Assembly (NCBI RefSeq): GCF_036417355.1
Contig: NZ_CP143889.1
Span: 186,001 to 250,000, forward strand
Source of the DNA: Akkermansia sp. RCC_12PD
Lineage (GTDB): Bacteria > Verrucomicrobiota > Verrucomicrobiia > Verrucomicrobiales > Akkermansiaceae
DNA: 64,000 bases
Reading direction: 5' to 3'
Part shown: positions 17,807 through 25,633 of the stretch, piece by piece
How positions within the stretch are numbered: the first letter of the stretch is position 1
Layout: each line of letters begins with the position of its first letter
Position numbers and translations under genes: made by a program
Notes under the pieces: model-generated
What the model saw: only the letters and a program-made list of their open reading frames with translations
Databases searched by the model: none
What the model was told of the DNA's origin: nothing

Positions 17807-18550
17807 ATGAAAAGAAGGCACTTTCTCGCGCTTTCCTCACTGGCGGCATTGGGAACGATCAGCCAGGCCCGGGCAACAGGGCCATTCATACAACAACAGC
17901 ACAAGATGACTAAGAAGCAAAATTCCTCCACGGTCGGTTACGCCGACGGCAAGTACGTGTTACCTCCCCTTCCGTATGCCTACGATGCCCTTGAACCCCT
18001 CATGGATGAGAAAACGGTGCGCATCCACCATGACAAGCACCATGCGGCCTATGTCGCCGGCGCGAACGCTGCCGCGGAAAAGCTCCGGGAAATTGCAGAC
18101 GGCAAGCTGGACGCCTCCGCCACCACCAACTGGGTACGCTCCCTGTCCTTCAACGTTTCCGGCCATGTCCTCCATACCATTTTCTGGACCAACATGACTC
18201 CCGATCCCAAGAAGGAGCCCCAGGGTCCGCTGATGGACGCCATCAAGGAAAAATTCGGCTCCCTGGACGGCATGATGAAGGAATTCAAGGCCGCAGCGCT
18301 GGGGGTGGAAGGTTCCGGATGGGGCATTCTTGGCGTGGACCCCATGAGCAAGACACTGGTGATCTGCGGAGCGGAAAAGCACCAGAACGTGGAAATTCCC
18401 GGCCTGGTGCCCATTCTGGTCTGCGACGTGTGGGAACACGCCTATTACCTGAAGCATCAGAACGCCAGGGCCAACTATATTGAAGATTTCTGCCGCCTCA
18501 TCAACTGGGATGACGTGGAAGGACGCTACAAGGACGCCATGGAGTCCTGA
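17807..18550 (+). CDS. sodB: Exported Fe/Mn superoxide dismutase
   Basis: The 247-residue product starts with a twin-arginine-type signal (MKRRHFLALSSLAALGTISQ, then ARA). A full Fe/Mn superoxide dismutase follows: LPPLPYAYDALEP, RIHHDKHHAAYV, NVSGHVLHTIFW and VCDVWEHAYYLKH supply the three metal-binding His and one Asp. The HTIFW/GSGWG pattern does not settle Fe versus Mn. Export of a superoxide dismutase would protect the envelope of an anaerobe at an oxygenated mucosal surface. The frame is open upstream to 17720, but the RR signal favours the ATG at 17807. A strong terminator follows. Confidence 0.9.
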   Translation: MKRRHFLALSSLAALGTISQARATGPFIQQQHKMTKKQNSSTVGYADGKYVLPPLPYAYDALEPLMDEKTVRIHHDKHHAAYVAGANAAAEKLREIADGKLDASATTNWVRSLSFNVSGHVLHTIFWTNMTPDPKKEPQGPLMDAIKEKFGSLDGMMKEFKAAALGVEGSGWGILGVDPMSKTLVICGAEKHQNVEIPGLVPILVCDVWEHAYYLKHQNARANYIEDFCRLINWDDVEGRYKDAMES

Positions 18551-18577
18551 CCTGGCCCATACATCCCGATTTTTTCA

Positions 18578-18614
18578 ACGGTACGGACGTTTAACGGTCC
18601 GTGCCGTTTTTTTA
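18578..18614 (+). terminator. Rho-independent terminator after superoxide dismutase
   Basis: An 11-bp stem with one G-U pair (ACGGTACGGAC 18578-18588 with GTCCGTGCCGT 18597-18607) is followed by seven T. Confidence 0.92.
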
Positions 18615-18698
18615 TATGCTGTTTCCCGGCTCTTGCATCTTGAAAAGGGATAAGGCATACTGCCGTCAGCTGATTATCTAATACCACCCACATTGTGC

Positions 18699-19790
18699 AT
18701 GAAAAAAGTTTTCGTCTCAGGCTGCTATGACATCGTCCATGCTGGACACATCCAGTTTTTTGAAGAAGCCCGCGCCCTAGGGGACTACCTGATTGTTTCC
18801 TTTGCCTCGGAACCCGTGCTCTGGCACCACAAGCAGCGCAAGCCCTCCATTCCGGACGAACACAAGAAGGTTCTTCTGGAAAGCCTGCGGATGGTGGACA
18901 AGGTCATCCTGGGTACGGGCATGAGGAAGGGGCTGGACTTCGAGGAGGAATTCCTAGCGGAAAAACCGGATATCCTGGCCGTGACAGAAGACGATCTGTA
19001 CGGCGCGGTCAAGAAGGAACTGTGCTCGCGCGTGGGAGCCCGGTACGTGGTTCTTCCCAAGACGCCGCCCAAATTCACCCCCGTTTCCACCACCATGCTG
19101 GTTAACCGGATCAAGGCGCCGTCCTCTGTACCGCTCCGGGTGGATTTTGCCGGAGGATGGCTGGACGTTCCCCGCTACGCCAGAAAAGACGCCTATGTGG
19201 TCAACTGCGCCATCACCCCGATGGTTTCCCTCTGCGAATGGCCCTATGAAAAGCGTTCCGGCCTGGGCGGCAGCGGCGCGTGGGCCATGCTGGAAGGGCG
19301 CGATCCCGTAGCTTCCGAACTGGCGCTGGGCGTTGGCTGGCAAGACCCCGCCGTGATTGCGGAAACGGGCCTGTGTGTGTGGCGCTCCGGGAGTTCCCCC
19401 GTGCTGGACATGAAGGGCACCGGAGACTTCCTGGAGGGAAGGATGGCCATTCTCTACACAGGTTCCGAACATGATACGCCGAAAATGGCGGACGAATGCC
19501 GGGATTACGTGCGCATCGCTCAGTCTTCTCTGATCGCCCGCACGGGAGCTCTGGAACACAACATCCACACCCTGGCCGCAGGCGTGGCCCTGTATTACAG
19601 CGTACAGCTTGACGAAGGCATGATCCCCCTTCCAGACATCCCCAATGCCCTGGCGAAGAAATACCTGGGCGGCGGCTACGGCGGCTATGCCCTGTACCTG
19701 TTCTCCTGCCGGGACGACCGGGACCAGGCCGTCAAGGGCCATCCGGACATGAAGCGCGTGGAACCGTACTGCCGCCAGCTGTTCAAGTAA
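18699..19790 (+). CDS. Fused cytidylyltransferase-like / GHMP-kinase-like protein
   Basis: The 363-residue protein has two domains. Residues 1-~145 form a nucleotidyltransferase of the glycerol-3-phosphate cytidylyltransferase/RfaE-C type, with VSGCYDIVHAGHIQFFEEAR (HxGH motif) and the later LVNRI. Residues ~146-363 form a compact GHMP-kinase-like domain: VPLRVDFAGGWLDVPRY (motif 1), RSGLGGSGAWAML (ATP-binding motif 2) and KKYLGGGYGGYALYLF (motif 3). This would couple sugar-1-phosphate formation and nucleotide activation, by analogy with bacterial Fkp or heptose kinases, but the substrate is unknown. The kinase half is shorter than usual (~220 residues). murJ starts 10 bases downstream, suggesting an envelope role. 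The ATG at 18699 is preferred over a TTG at 18693. Confidence 0.75.
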   Translation: MKKVFVSGCYDIVHAGHIQFFEEARALGDYLIVSFASEPVLWHHKQRKPSIPDEHKKVLLESLRMVDKVILGTGMRKGLDFEEEFLAEKPDILAVTEDDLYGAVKKELCSRVGARYVVLPKTPPKFTPVSTTMLVNRIKAPSSVPLRVDFAGGWLDVPRYARKDAYVVNCAITPMVSLCEWPYEKRSGLGGSGAWAMLEGRDPVASELALGVGWQDPAVIAETGLCVWRSGSSPVLDMKGTGDFLEGRMAILYTGSEHDTPKMADECRDYVRIAQSSLIARTGALEHNIHTLAAGVALYYSVQLDEGMIPLPDIPNALAKKYLGGGYGGYALYLFSCRDDRDQAVKGHPDMKRVEPYCRQLFK

Positions 19791-19799
19791 TCTTTTGCC

Positions 19800-21365
19800 A
19801 TGTCCCTGATGCGGAACAGCCTGATTGCCTCCGGCGCCATCTTCGCGTGCCGCCTGACCGGCATGGCAAGGGAAATCGTGTACACTTCCCTGTTCGGCGC
19901 CACGGGCGTGCTGGACGCCTTTTACACAGCCTTCCGCATTCCCAACCTGCTCAGGGATCTGTTCGCGGAAGGGGCCCTTTCCCAATCCTACACCAGTGTG
20001 GCCTCCAAGACGCGGGAGGCAGAGGGGGACGCCGCGGCCTGGGAACTGACCAACAAGGTGGCCACCCAGCTTTCCACCCTGATGGTCGCCATCGTCACGC
20101 TGGGCATCCTGTTTGCCGGCCCTATCATGGAAGCTCTTTACAGCGGGAACCATTCCGTGACGGATCAATTGTTCGCCACGGACCTGAGCCGCATCATGTG
20201 GCCCTTCATCGGCTTCGCCTCCCTGTCCGCCCTGGTGATGGGCGCGCTGAACATGGTGGGCGTTTTCGGACTGCCCATGCTGGCCTCCGCCGCCTTCAAC
20301 GTCACATCCATCCTGCTGGGCCTGCTTATCGGCTGGTTCATTGACCCCTCCTTCGGTCCCAAGGCCCTGTACGGCTTTGCCTGCGGGGTGACGCTCGGGG
20401 GCATCGCCCAGATTGCCGTGCAGCTTCCCAAACTTCGCAGAACGGGTTTCCGCTGGAAGCCCAATTTCCAGTGGAATGACCCTAAAATCAAAAAAATCTG
20501 GGGGCTGATGCTGCCCTCCGTGCTGGCCTCCGGCGTCACGCAGTTCACCATTTTCATCAATACGGGCTTTGCACTGAACCTGCAAAAGGGGTCCGTCACT
20601 GCGCTGACCACGGCATTCCGGCTCTGGCAACTCCCCGTCGGCCTTTTCGGCGTGGCGACAGGCATGGTCGTGCTCCCGGCCGTCTCCCGCATGATGGTGG
20701 GGAACGGGAGGAAGGAAGTGGCGGCCCACATTGCCAGGGGGCTGCGGCTGGTAGCGTTCTTCGCCATTCCAGCCTTCCTGATCCTGTACATTCTGGGCAC
20801 GGAATTCGTCTCCTCCGTGTATCAATGGGGGCGCTTCAGCCAGGATGCAGTTCGTTACACGGGAGAGGTTCTGGGAGCCTACTCCCTGGGCCTGCTGGGC
20901 TATGCCGGAACCAAGGTAGTGCAGCCCGTCTTCCTGGCTCTGGAAAAACGCTGGGTCCCCCTCATCGCCGCTGCCGTGGCGCTGGCCATCAGCATCGGCC
21001 TCAATTACTACTTCGTGTATGTGCTGCATAAAAACGCGGCGTGGCTGGCATTCACCACCTCCGTGGTCACTACATTCAACTTCCTTTTCTACTTTCTTTA
21101 CCTGCGCCGCCAGCTCGGCGGCATGGACGGGAAGACACTGGTTTCCGGCCTCCTGAAAATCCTGGCGGCGGCGGCCTTTCTGGGAGCGGTCTGCTGGGCT
21201 GGAAAAACATGGTTCCTCCAGGGCTTCCTGGACTGGTCCTTCCCGGCAAGGGTGCTGGGCATTTCCCTGGTCTGCGGAAGCGCCGGCATCATTTACCTGA
21301 TGGCCGCCTTCCTGCTGAAAACGCCGGAACTTGATGCGGTACGGGCCAAACTGATGAAACGCTGA
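19800..21365 (+). CDS. murJ: Lipid II flippase MurJ
   Basis: The 521-residue protein has about 14 membrane helices and the conserved MurJ N-terminal half: ASGAIFACRLTGMAREIVYTSLFGA, FYTAFRIPNLLRDLFAEGALSQSY and LMLPSVLASGVTQFTIFINT. MurJ flips the peptidoglycan precursor lipid II across the cytoplasmic membrane. It lies 9 bases after the nucleotidyltransferase/kinase gene, so the two are probably one operon. A hairpin without a T tract (21367-21395) follows its stop. Confidence 0.93.
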   Translation: MSLMRNSLIASGAIFACRLTGMAREIVYTSLFGATGVLDAFYTAFRIPNLLRDLFAEGALSQSYTSVASKTREAEGDAAAWELTNKVATQLSTLMVAIVTLGILFAGPIMEALYSGNHSVTDQLFATDLSRIMWPFIGFASLSALVMGALNMVGVFGLPMLASAAFNVTSILLGLLIGWFIDPSFGPKALYGFACGVTLGGIAQIAVQLPKLRRTGFRWKPNFQWNDPKIKKIWGLMLPSVLASGVTQFTIFINTGFALNLQKGSVTALTTAFRLWQLPVGLFGVATGMVVLPAVSRMMVGNGRKEVAAHIARGLRLVAFFAIPAFLILYILGTEFVSSVYQWGRFSQDAVRYTGEVLGAYSLGLLGYAGTKVVQPVFLALEKRWVPLIAAAVALAISIGLNYYFVYVLHKNAAWLAFTTSVVTTFNFLFYFLYLRRQLGGMDGKTLVSGLLKILAAAAFLGAVCWAGKTWFLQGFLDWSFPARVLGISLVCGSAGIIYLMAAFLLKTPELDAVRAKLMKR

Positions 21366-21534
21366 CCACGGCATTTCCCATCCGGAAAGGCCGTGCGTCC
21401 CGGCAGAGGAAAAAGAATGGCCCTTGCAAGCATTCTCCTTGCCAGAGCAGCACTCAGTGAGTAAAGTTTTCCCGCTTAAGCGGAAAATAGCCTGTTTTCC
21501 GCGCCGGCATTCAAAAATCTACGATCTCACCACA

Positions 21535-22701
21535 ATGGACATGATTTCCCCCAGCATTGCTGCATTAACCCCTTCCCTGACTCTCAAGGTGACCAACCGT
21601 GCCAAGGCCATGAAAGCCGCCGGTGAAGAAGTTTACGGTCTGGCGGGCGGTGAACCGGAAATGGACACCCCCGACAACATCAAGCAGGCAGCCATCGCCG
21701 CCCTGAACAACGGCGCCACCAAGTACACCCCTTCCGCGGGCCTTCCTGCGCTGCGCCAGGCCATCGCCGACAAGCTCAAGAGAGAAAACAACCTGGAATA
21801 CGATCCTTCCCAGATCACAGTGGGAGCGGGCGCCAAGCACGCCTGCTTCAATGCCATCATGGCCACTGTCTCCGAAGGGGATGAAGTCATCATCCCGTCT
21901 CCCTACTGGGTCAGTTATCCGGAAATGGTCCGCATGTGCGGCGGTATTCCCGTCATTGTGGAAACCACGCCGGAAAACGGCTGGAAGCTCACGGCCGAAC
22001 AATTTGAAGAAGCCATGACCCCCCGCACCAAGATGGTCATCCTCACCACGCCGAACAACCCGACCGGAGCCGTTTATTCCGAAGAGGAACTGCGCGCCCT
22101 GGGCGAAGTGGCCGTGAGCGAGGACATCCTCATTCTGGCGGACGAAATCTACGAACACCTCGTGTATGGGGATGTCAAACACGTCAGCATCGCCTCCCTC
22201 AGCCCGGAACTGTACGACCTGACCATCACCATCAACGGCTTTTCCAAGGGCTACGCCATGACCGGCTGGCGCCTGGGCTACTCCGCCGCCCCGGCTCCCA
22301 TCGCCAAGGCCATCCAGATGATTCAGGACCACACTACGTCCAACGTCTGCACCTTCGCCCAGTACGGCGGCATTGAGGCCCTCACCGGAGACCAGAGCTT
22401 CATCAGCGACATGCGCGACGAATACGACATGCGCCGCCAGTACGTCTATTCCCGCCTCAGCGCCATCCCGAACGTCAGCGTCGTGGAACCCCAGGGCGCC
22501 TTCTACTTCTTTGTGGACACCAGCAAGCTGGGCCTCACCTCCCTGAACCTGTGCGACAAGCTCTTGGAACGCTACAAGGTGGCCGCCGTTCCCGGCATCG
22601 CCTTCGGCAATGACAAGGGCATTCGTATCAGCTACTGCACCACGCTGGACATCCTGAAGGAAGCGCTGGACCGCTTTGAAGAATTCTGCAAGGCGCACTA
22701 A
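21535..22701 (+). CDS. Class I/II pyridoxal-phosphate aminotransferase (aspartate aminotransferase type)
   Basis: The 388-residue protein has LAGGEPEMDTPDNIKQAA, the NNPTGAVYSEEEL loop, LADEIYEHLVYG and the PLP lysine in TINGFSKGYAMTGWRLGY (about residue 235), ending FGNDKGIRISYC. This is the pattern of bacterial subgroup Ib aspartate/prephenate aminotransferases, transferring amino groups between aspartate and 2-oxoglutarate. The ATG at 21535 is chosen because family similarity begins at MISPSIAALTPSLTLKVTN. An upstream in-frame start at 21424 lacks such similarity. A strong terminator follows. Confidence 0.92.
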   Translation: MDMISPSIAALTPSLTLKVTNRAKAMKAAGEEVYGLAGGEPEMDTPDNIKQAAIAALNNGATKYTPSAGLPALRQAIADKLKRENNLEYDPSQITVGAGAKHACFNAIMATVSEGDEVIIPSPYWVSYPEMVRMCGGIPVIVETTPENGWKLTAEQFEEAMTPRTKMVILTTPNNPTGAVYSEEELRALGEVAVSEDILILADEIYEHLVYGDVKHVSIASLSPELYDLTITINGFSKGYAMTGWRLGYSAAPAPIAKAIQMIQDHTTSNVCTFAQYGGIEALTGDQSFISDMRDEYDMRRQYVYSRLSAIPNVSVVEPQGAFYFFVDTSKLGLTSLNLCDKLLERYKVAAVPGIAFGNDKGIRISYCTTLDILKEALDRFEEFCKAH

Positions 22702-22729
22702 GCGCTGACCCAGCTATTTACCACTTTTC

Positions 22730-22763
22730 AAGGACCGCCTCCTTCATGGGGCGGTCCTTTTTG
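22730..22763 (+). terminator. Rho-independent terminator after aminotransferase
   Basis: AAGGACCGCC (22730-22739) pairs perfectly with GGCGGTCCTT (22750-22759), followed by TTTTG. Confidence 0.92.
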
Positions 22764-23046
22764 CTGCAAACGGGAAATACGATTCCGCCGCTCTGCAATT
22801 AAATACACAGTACCAACATATTTTTGGCTTCATTGACATTTGAATGCATGACAGGCTATCATAAGTACCGTTCCCGTTATTCGCCTTTCTGCCCCTGAAT
22901 ATCAGCTTCAGCAATATTTCCCTCATGGGACGGGCGGAAGACCCGGAAGGATTCACCCCCATGCATATCCCCGGGTAAACTGCTGATAAGGCCCAATGCC
23001 CTGCATGCCAACTCTACCACTTTTCCCTAACCCCTTTTACAACGCC

Positions 23047-23847
23047 ATGAACCATTCCTGCCTCTGCTTCCTGCCATACGTTCTTTTCCTGCTATCTTTT
23101 CCCTGTTCAGCCTCTCCGCCCCAGGAACGGCTCCCCCTCCCCTCCGTTATCAGGAATCCGGACAAGCAGAATCCGGAACTCCTCCCACTTCAGAAACTGC
23201 TGGACAGCGGCCAGCTTATCCTGTTTTACCAGGGGACCGACAAGATGCGGAAAGAAGCCAAACGCTACAGGAAGAAGGACGTCACGCCCTAGGAACTGAC
23301 GAACGGACTCTTTCTGTGTTACATGATTGCCAAGGCACCGTTCCTTGACCTCAGCGGCTACAACAATGTCGAATGGGTTTCCGAACATACTGATCTGGAT
23401 CACACCGTAAAAGAATTCATGTCCAACAGCATCCCGTTCATCGCCCTGACGGACAAAAACAGCAAACTCCCGAACAAAGAAGAAGCCCTGCGGCTTTATT
23501 TAAGTGCCGCCGCGCTGGTAATCAAATAATTCCACAGCCAGGTGGACTACACTTTTAAAGCTACGGAGATTTGCGCCGACATGCTCATTGATTACGCCTC
23601 CGACATGTCCGGCGAGCAGGAAACCAGGCTGTTCAACACCACAAGCGCTCGCGGAGCGGGAAGCAACAACGCCCAGTACATCATCAAAAGCAAGGAACGC
23701 GGATTCATTAGGAAATTGATGGCCTGCTTCCCGGCCAAGGCACAGGAAGTCAGAAAATACCCTAACCTGGCCGGATATGAAGACAAGGAAATCCCGGCCT
23801 TGCTGCACAGAACCGCTGGAAGGGTTGCGGAAGCTGACTACTTGTAG
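23047..23847 (+). pseudogene. Secreted protein gene interrupted by two in-frame stop codons
   Basis: One frame runs from ATG 23047 to TAG at 23845, broken only by TAG at 23290 and TAA at 23527. It starts with a signal peptide (MNHSCLCFLPYVLFLLSFPC) and would encode ~266 residues. All three segments look protein-like, for example LLDSGQLILFYQGTDKMRKE, LDHTVKEFMSNSIPFIALTD and FNTTSARGAGSNNAQYIIKS. The domain is not recognised. Two different stop codons without frame loss suggest recent decay by point mutation. Confidence 0.65.
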
Positions 23848-23965
23848 CGGAGTCTACCTAAACGAAGTGAGTAAAAACAGCATCCCACGGGTTGACATAA
23901 AAAAGCGCATGATGCCTCGCAACCGGGTTGTCCTGTCTTGAAAGTCATGGTTAAATGAATTTTAT

Positions 23966-24481
23966 ATGAATACCCCCGTTCTCAATGACAACCTGCGTTC
24001 CGCTACGGAAGCCCTTTGCAACCTTCTTGCCAAGGAAGACCAGGTTGTGTCTTCCAAGGCTAAAATCGGCCTGTTTTTCCAGAATCCGGAAGCAACCAAG
24101 CTTTTTGAAGAAGTGAACGCCTACGGCGAAGAACTGCGCAACAAGCACCTGGCCGGCATGCCGCCGACGGAAGAGGAAATCGCCAAGTTCGATACCCTGC
24201 GTGAAAACGTGGTCAAAAATGACGCTGCCCGCGGTTTCCTGGAAGCGCGCCAGACCATTGACGAAATCCTGAACACCATCAATCATTATCTGGGCATGTC
24301 CATTGACCTCGGCCGCGCCCCCACTCCTGAAGAAATCGAAGAAGCCCGCCAGCGTGCCATGAGCGCCCAGTCCTCCTGCTCCTGCGGAGGCGACTGCAAC
24401 AAGGAAAGCTGCGACTGCGACGGCACTTGCGACCACGATCACGACCACAAGGACGGCGGCTGCGGCTGCGGCAATCACTGA
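23966..24481 (+). CDS. YlbF/YmcA-like helical protein with Cys/His-rich metal-binding tail
   Basis: The 171-residue protein has a helical Com_YlbF-like domain over residues ~1-125 (LCNLLAKEDQVVSSKAKIGLFFQNP, ARGFLEARQTIDEILNTINHYL). The last ~35 residues are packed with Cys, His and Asp (SCSCGGDCNKESCDCDGTCD, then HDHDHKDGGCGCGNH). In Bacillus, YlbF and YmcA form a complex that steers RNase Y and carries Fe-S clusters; the tail here could bind Fe-S or Zn/Ni, which is inference. The gene is monocistronic and ends at a good terminator whose T tract hosts the mobile element. Confidence 0.8.
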   Translation: MNTPVLNDNLRSATEALCNLLAKEDQVVSSKAKIGLFFQNPEATKLFEEVNAYGEELRNKHLAGMPPTEEEIAKFDTLRENVVKNDAARGFLEARQTIDEILNTINHYLGMSIDLGRAPTPEEIEEARQRAMSAQSSCSCGGDCNKESCDCDGTCDHDHDHKDGGCGCGNH

Positions 24482-24514
24482 TCAATCTTTTCAGACAATC
24501 ATTTTCACTAATTT

Positions 24515-24552
24515 TCACCATTGGGCAAGGCTTGCCCGGTGGTGATTTTTTA
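24515..24552 (+). terminator. Rho-independent terminator of the YlbF-like gene, target of element insertion
   Basis: TCACCA/TGGTGA outer arms (24515-24520 and 24540-24545) and GGGCAA/TTGCCC inner arms (24523-24528 and 24532-24537) are followed by ATTTTTTA (24545-24552). That octamer is also the left target-site duplication of element copy 1. Confidence 0.85.
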
Positions 24553-24796
24553 GGGAATTATATACTTAACTTTAGTCTAACAATCCATCACCTTTTCTCC
24601 GCGTTTACACGAGAACCGGAACACAGGCGGCAAACTTATTGCTTTCCTAGAATCTGCCAATGGAGAAGGATGGGAAGCCATGCTCGCGGAAATTGGAATT
24701 CGTTATCTAAAAATCACTCATGCGGGACGTTTAGAAGGGGCAAAAGCAAGAAGAATAAAACAGTTCCGTGAGTCTGAACTTAAGTATATAAAACCC
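24553..24796 (+). mobile_element. MITE-like element, copy 1 (244 bp)
   Basis: The element runs from GGG at 24553 to CCC at 24796. Its ends form imperfect terminal inverted repeats (19 of 23 positions, core TTATATACTTAA). It is flanked by a perfect 8-bp direct repeat ATTTTTTA (24545-24552 and 24797-24804). It matches 243 of 244 bases of copy 2 at 33864-34107 in opposite orientation; the one difference is G24724. It encodes no transposase. A ~60-codon open stretch inside (ending GRLEGAKARRIKQFRESE) is unrecognised. GGG ends and 8-bp A/T-rich duplications recall IS1595-type elements. Confidence 0.85.
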
Positions 24797-24863
24797 ATTT
24801 TTTATGCCCCGGCAGAAGAGGGAGGAAAAAGACGGATCAGAGGCCTTTTTCCATGTGATGAGC

Positions 24864-25505
24864 TTATTGGTCCGCCCCTTTCCTGTTCATGTTGCTTTTG
24901 AGATATTGGCCCAGTTCCCGGCAGCCACTGCCGAGGGCATAATCAGCGGCGGTTTCCCCCTGCTCGTTGACGGCGTCGGGATCGGCCTTCCATCCGAGCA
25001 GCAAATCAACCATGTCACGGTCATTCCGGCAGGCGGCCAGCATGAGGGGGGTGCTTCCCATCCGTCCGGCGCTGTTGACATCCGCTCCCTGTTTGAAAAG
25101 CCATTCCGCAATCGCGGCATTTTTACCGCAAACAGCTTCCCGGAACAGGGCATTCAATTTTTCCCCTTTTCCGGGAACGGCTCCCCGGCCCAGCAGGAAG
25201 TCAAAAATATCTTTCCTGCCCAGAGCCGCGGAGGCCATCAATGTCCTGCGTCCCTCCCGTCCGTGAATATCCGCCCCCTGGCTCAATGCTTTCAAAGCCT
25301 GTTGAAGGTTGGACAGTTTGTTGGAGGGCAACTCGCCTTTCCCGGCTATTTGATCAATCCATTCCTCCACTATCTGACAAGCCTTTTCATAGGTGGCGGG
25401 TTTCACGGCGTTCGGCGCGGCCTGGACGGCGTTCCCGGAAGGCGCCCCGGCTCCCCACGCAGCAAGAGGAAACAGGGCAACACAACAAATATTCATCAGT
25501 TTCAT
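24864..25505 (-). CDS. Secreted ankyrin-repeat protein
   Basis: The 213-residue protein has a signal peptide (MKLMNICCVALFPLAAWGAG) and at least three ankyrin-type repeats in its C-terminal half. These are GADIHGREGRRTLMASAALG, GADVNSAGRMGSTPLMLAACRNDRDMVDLLL and ADPDAVNEQGETAADYAL. Ankyrin repeats mediate protein binding; an exported copy would act in the periplasm or outside the cell. It is monocistronic and divergent from dusB. Its 3' end lies 60 bases from element copy 1. Confidence 0.85.
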   Translation of the reverse strand: MKLMNICCVALFPLAAWGAGAPSGNAVQAAPNAVKPATYEKACQIVEEWIDQIAGKGELPSNKLSNLQQALKALSQGADIHGREGRRTLMASAALGRKDIFDFLLGRGAVPGKGEKLNALFREAVCGKNAAIAEWLFKQGADVNSAGRMGSTPLMLAACRNDRDMVDLLLGWKADPDAVNEQGETAADYALGSGCRELGQYLKSNMNRKGADQ

Positions 25506-25633
25506 TCTGTTATTGTATCATTCTCTCCATGCATCCGGAAAGTTACAAACTGGTTACTTTTTTGTGTTTCCGCCGGAACAGTCAAGACGCTTGAACAGGC
25601 TGTGCAGCCATGTTAGCGTCATTCTAAGGAACC

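Noticed and set aside
18954-21374. 806-codon open frame on the minus strand across the kinase fusion and murJ
   Set aside because: It is antisense to two genes with clear family motifs; its Gly/His/Gln-rich product is the usual shadow of GC-rich coding DNA.
21367-21395. Terminator after murJ
   Set aside because: A hairpin is present (CACGGC with GCCGTG), but it has no T tract, so it was not listed as a terminator.
23290-23529. Stop-codon recoding (TAG and TAA read through) in the gene at 23047-23847
   Set aside because: Two different stops, and no other gene in the window uses internal stops; simple decay explains it better.
24680-24901. 73-codon frame starting in element copy 1, possible transposase fragment
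   Set aside because: It runs past the element border into unrelated sequence and shows no DDE, HTH or other transposase motif; copy 2 has the same internal sequence with a different end.
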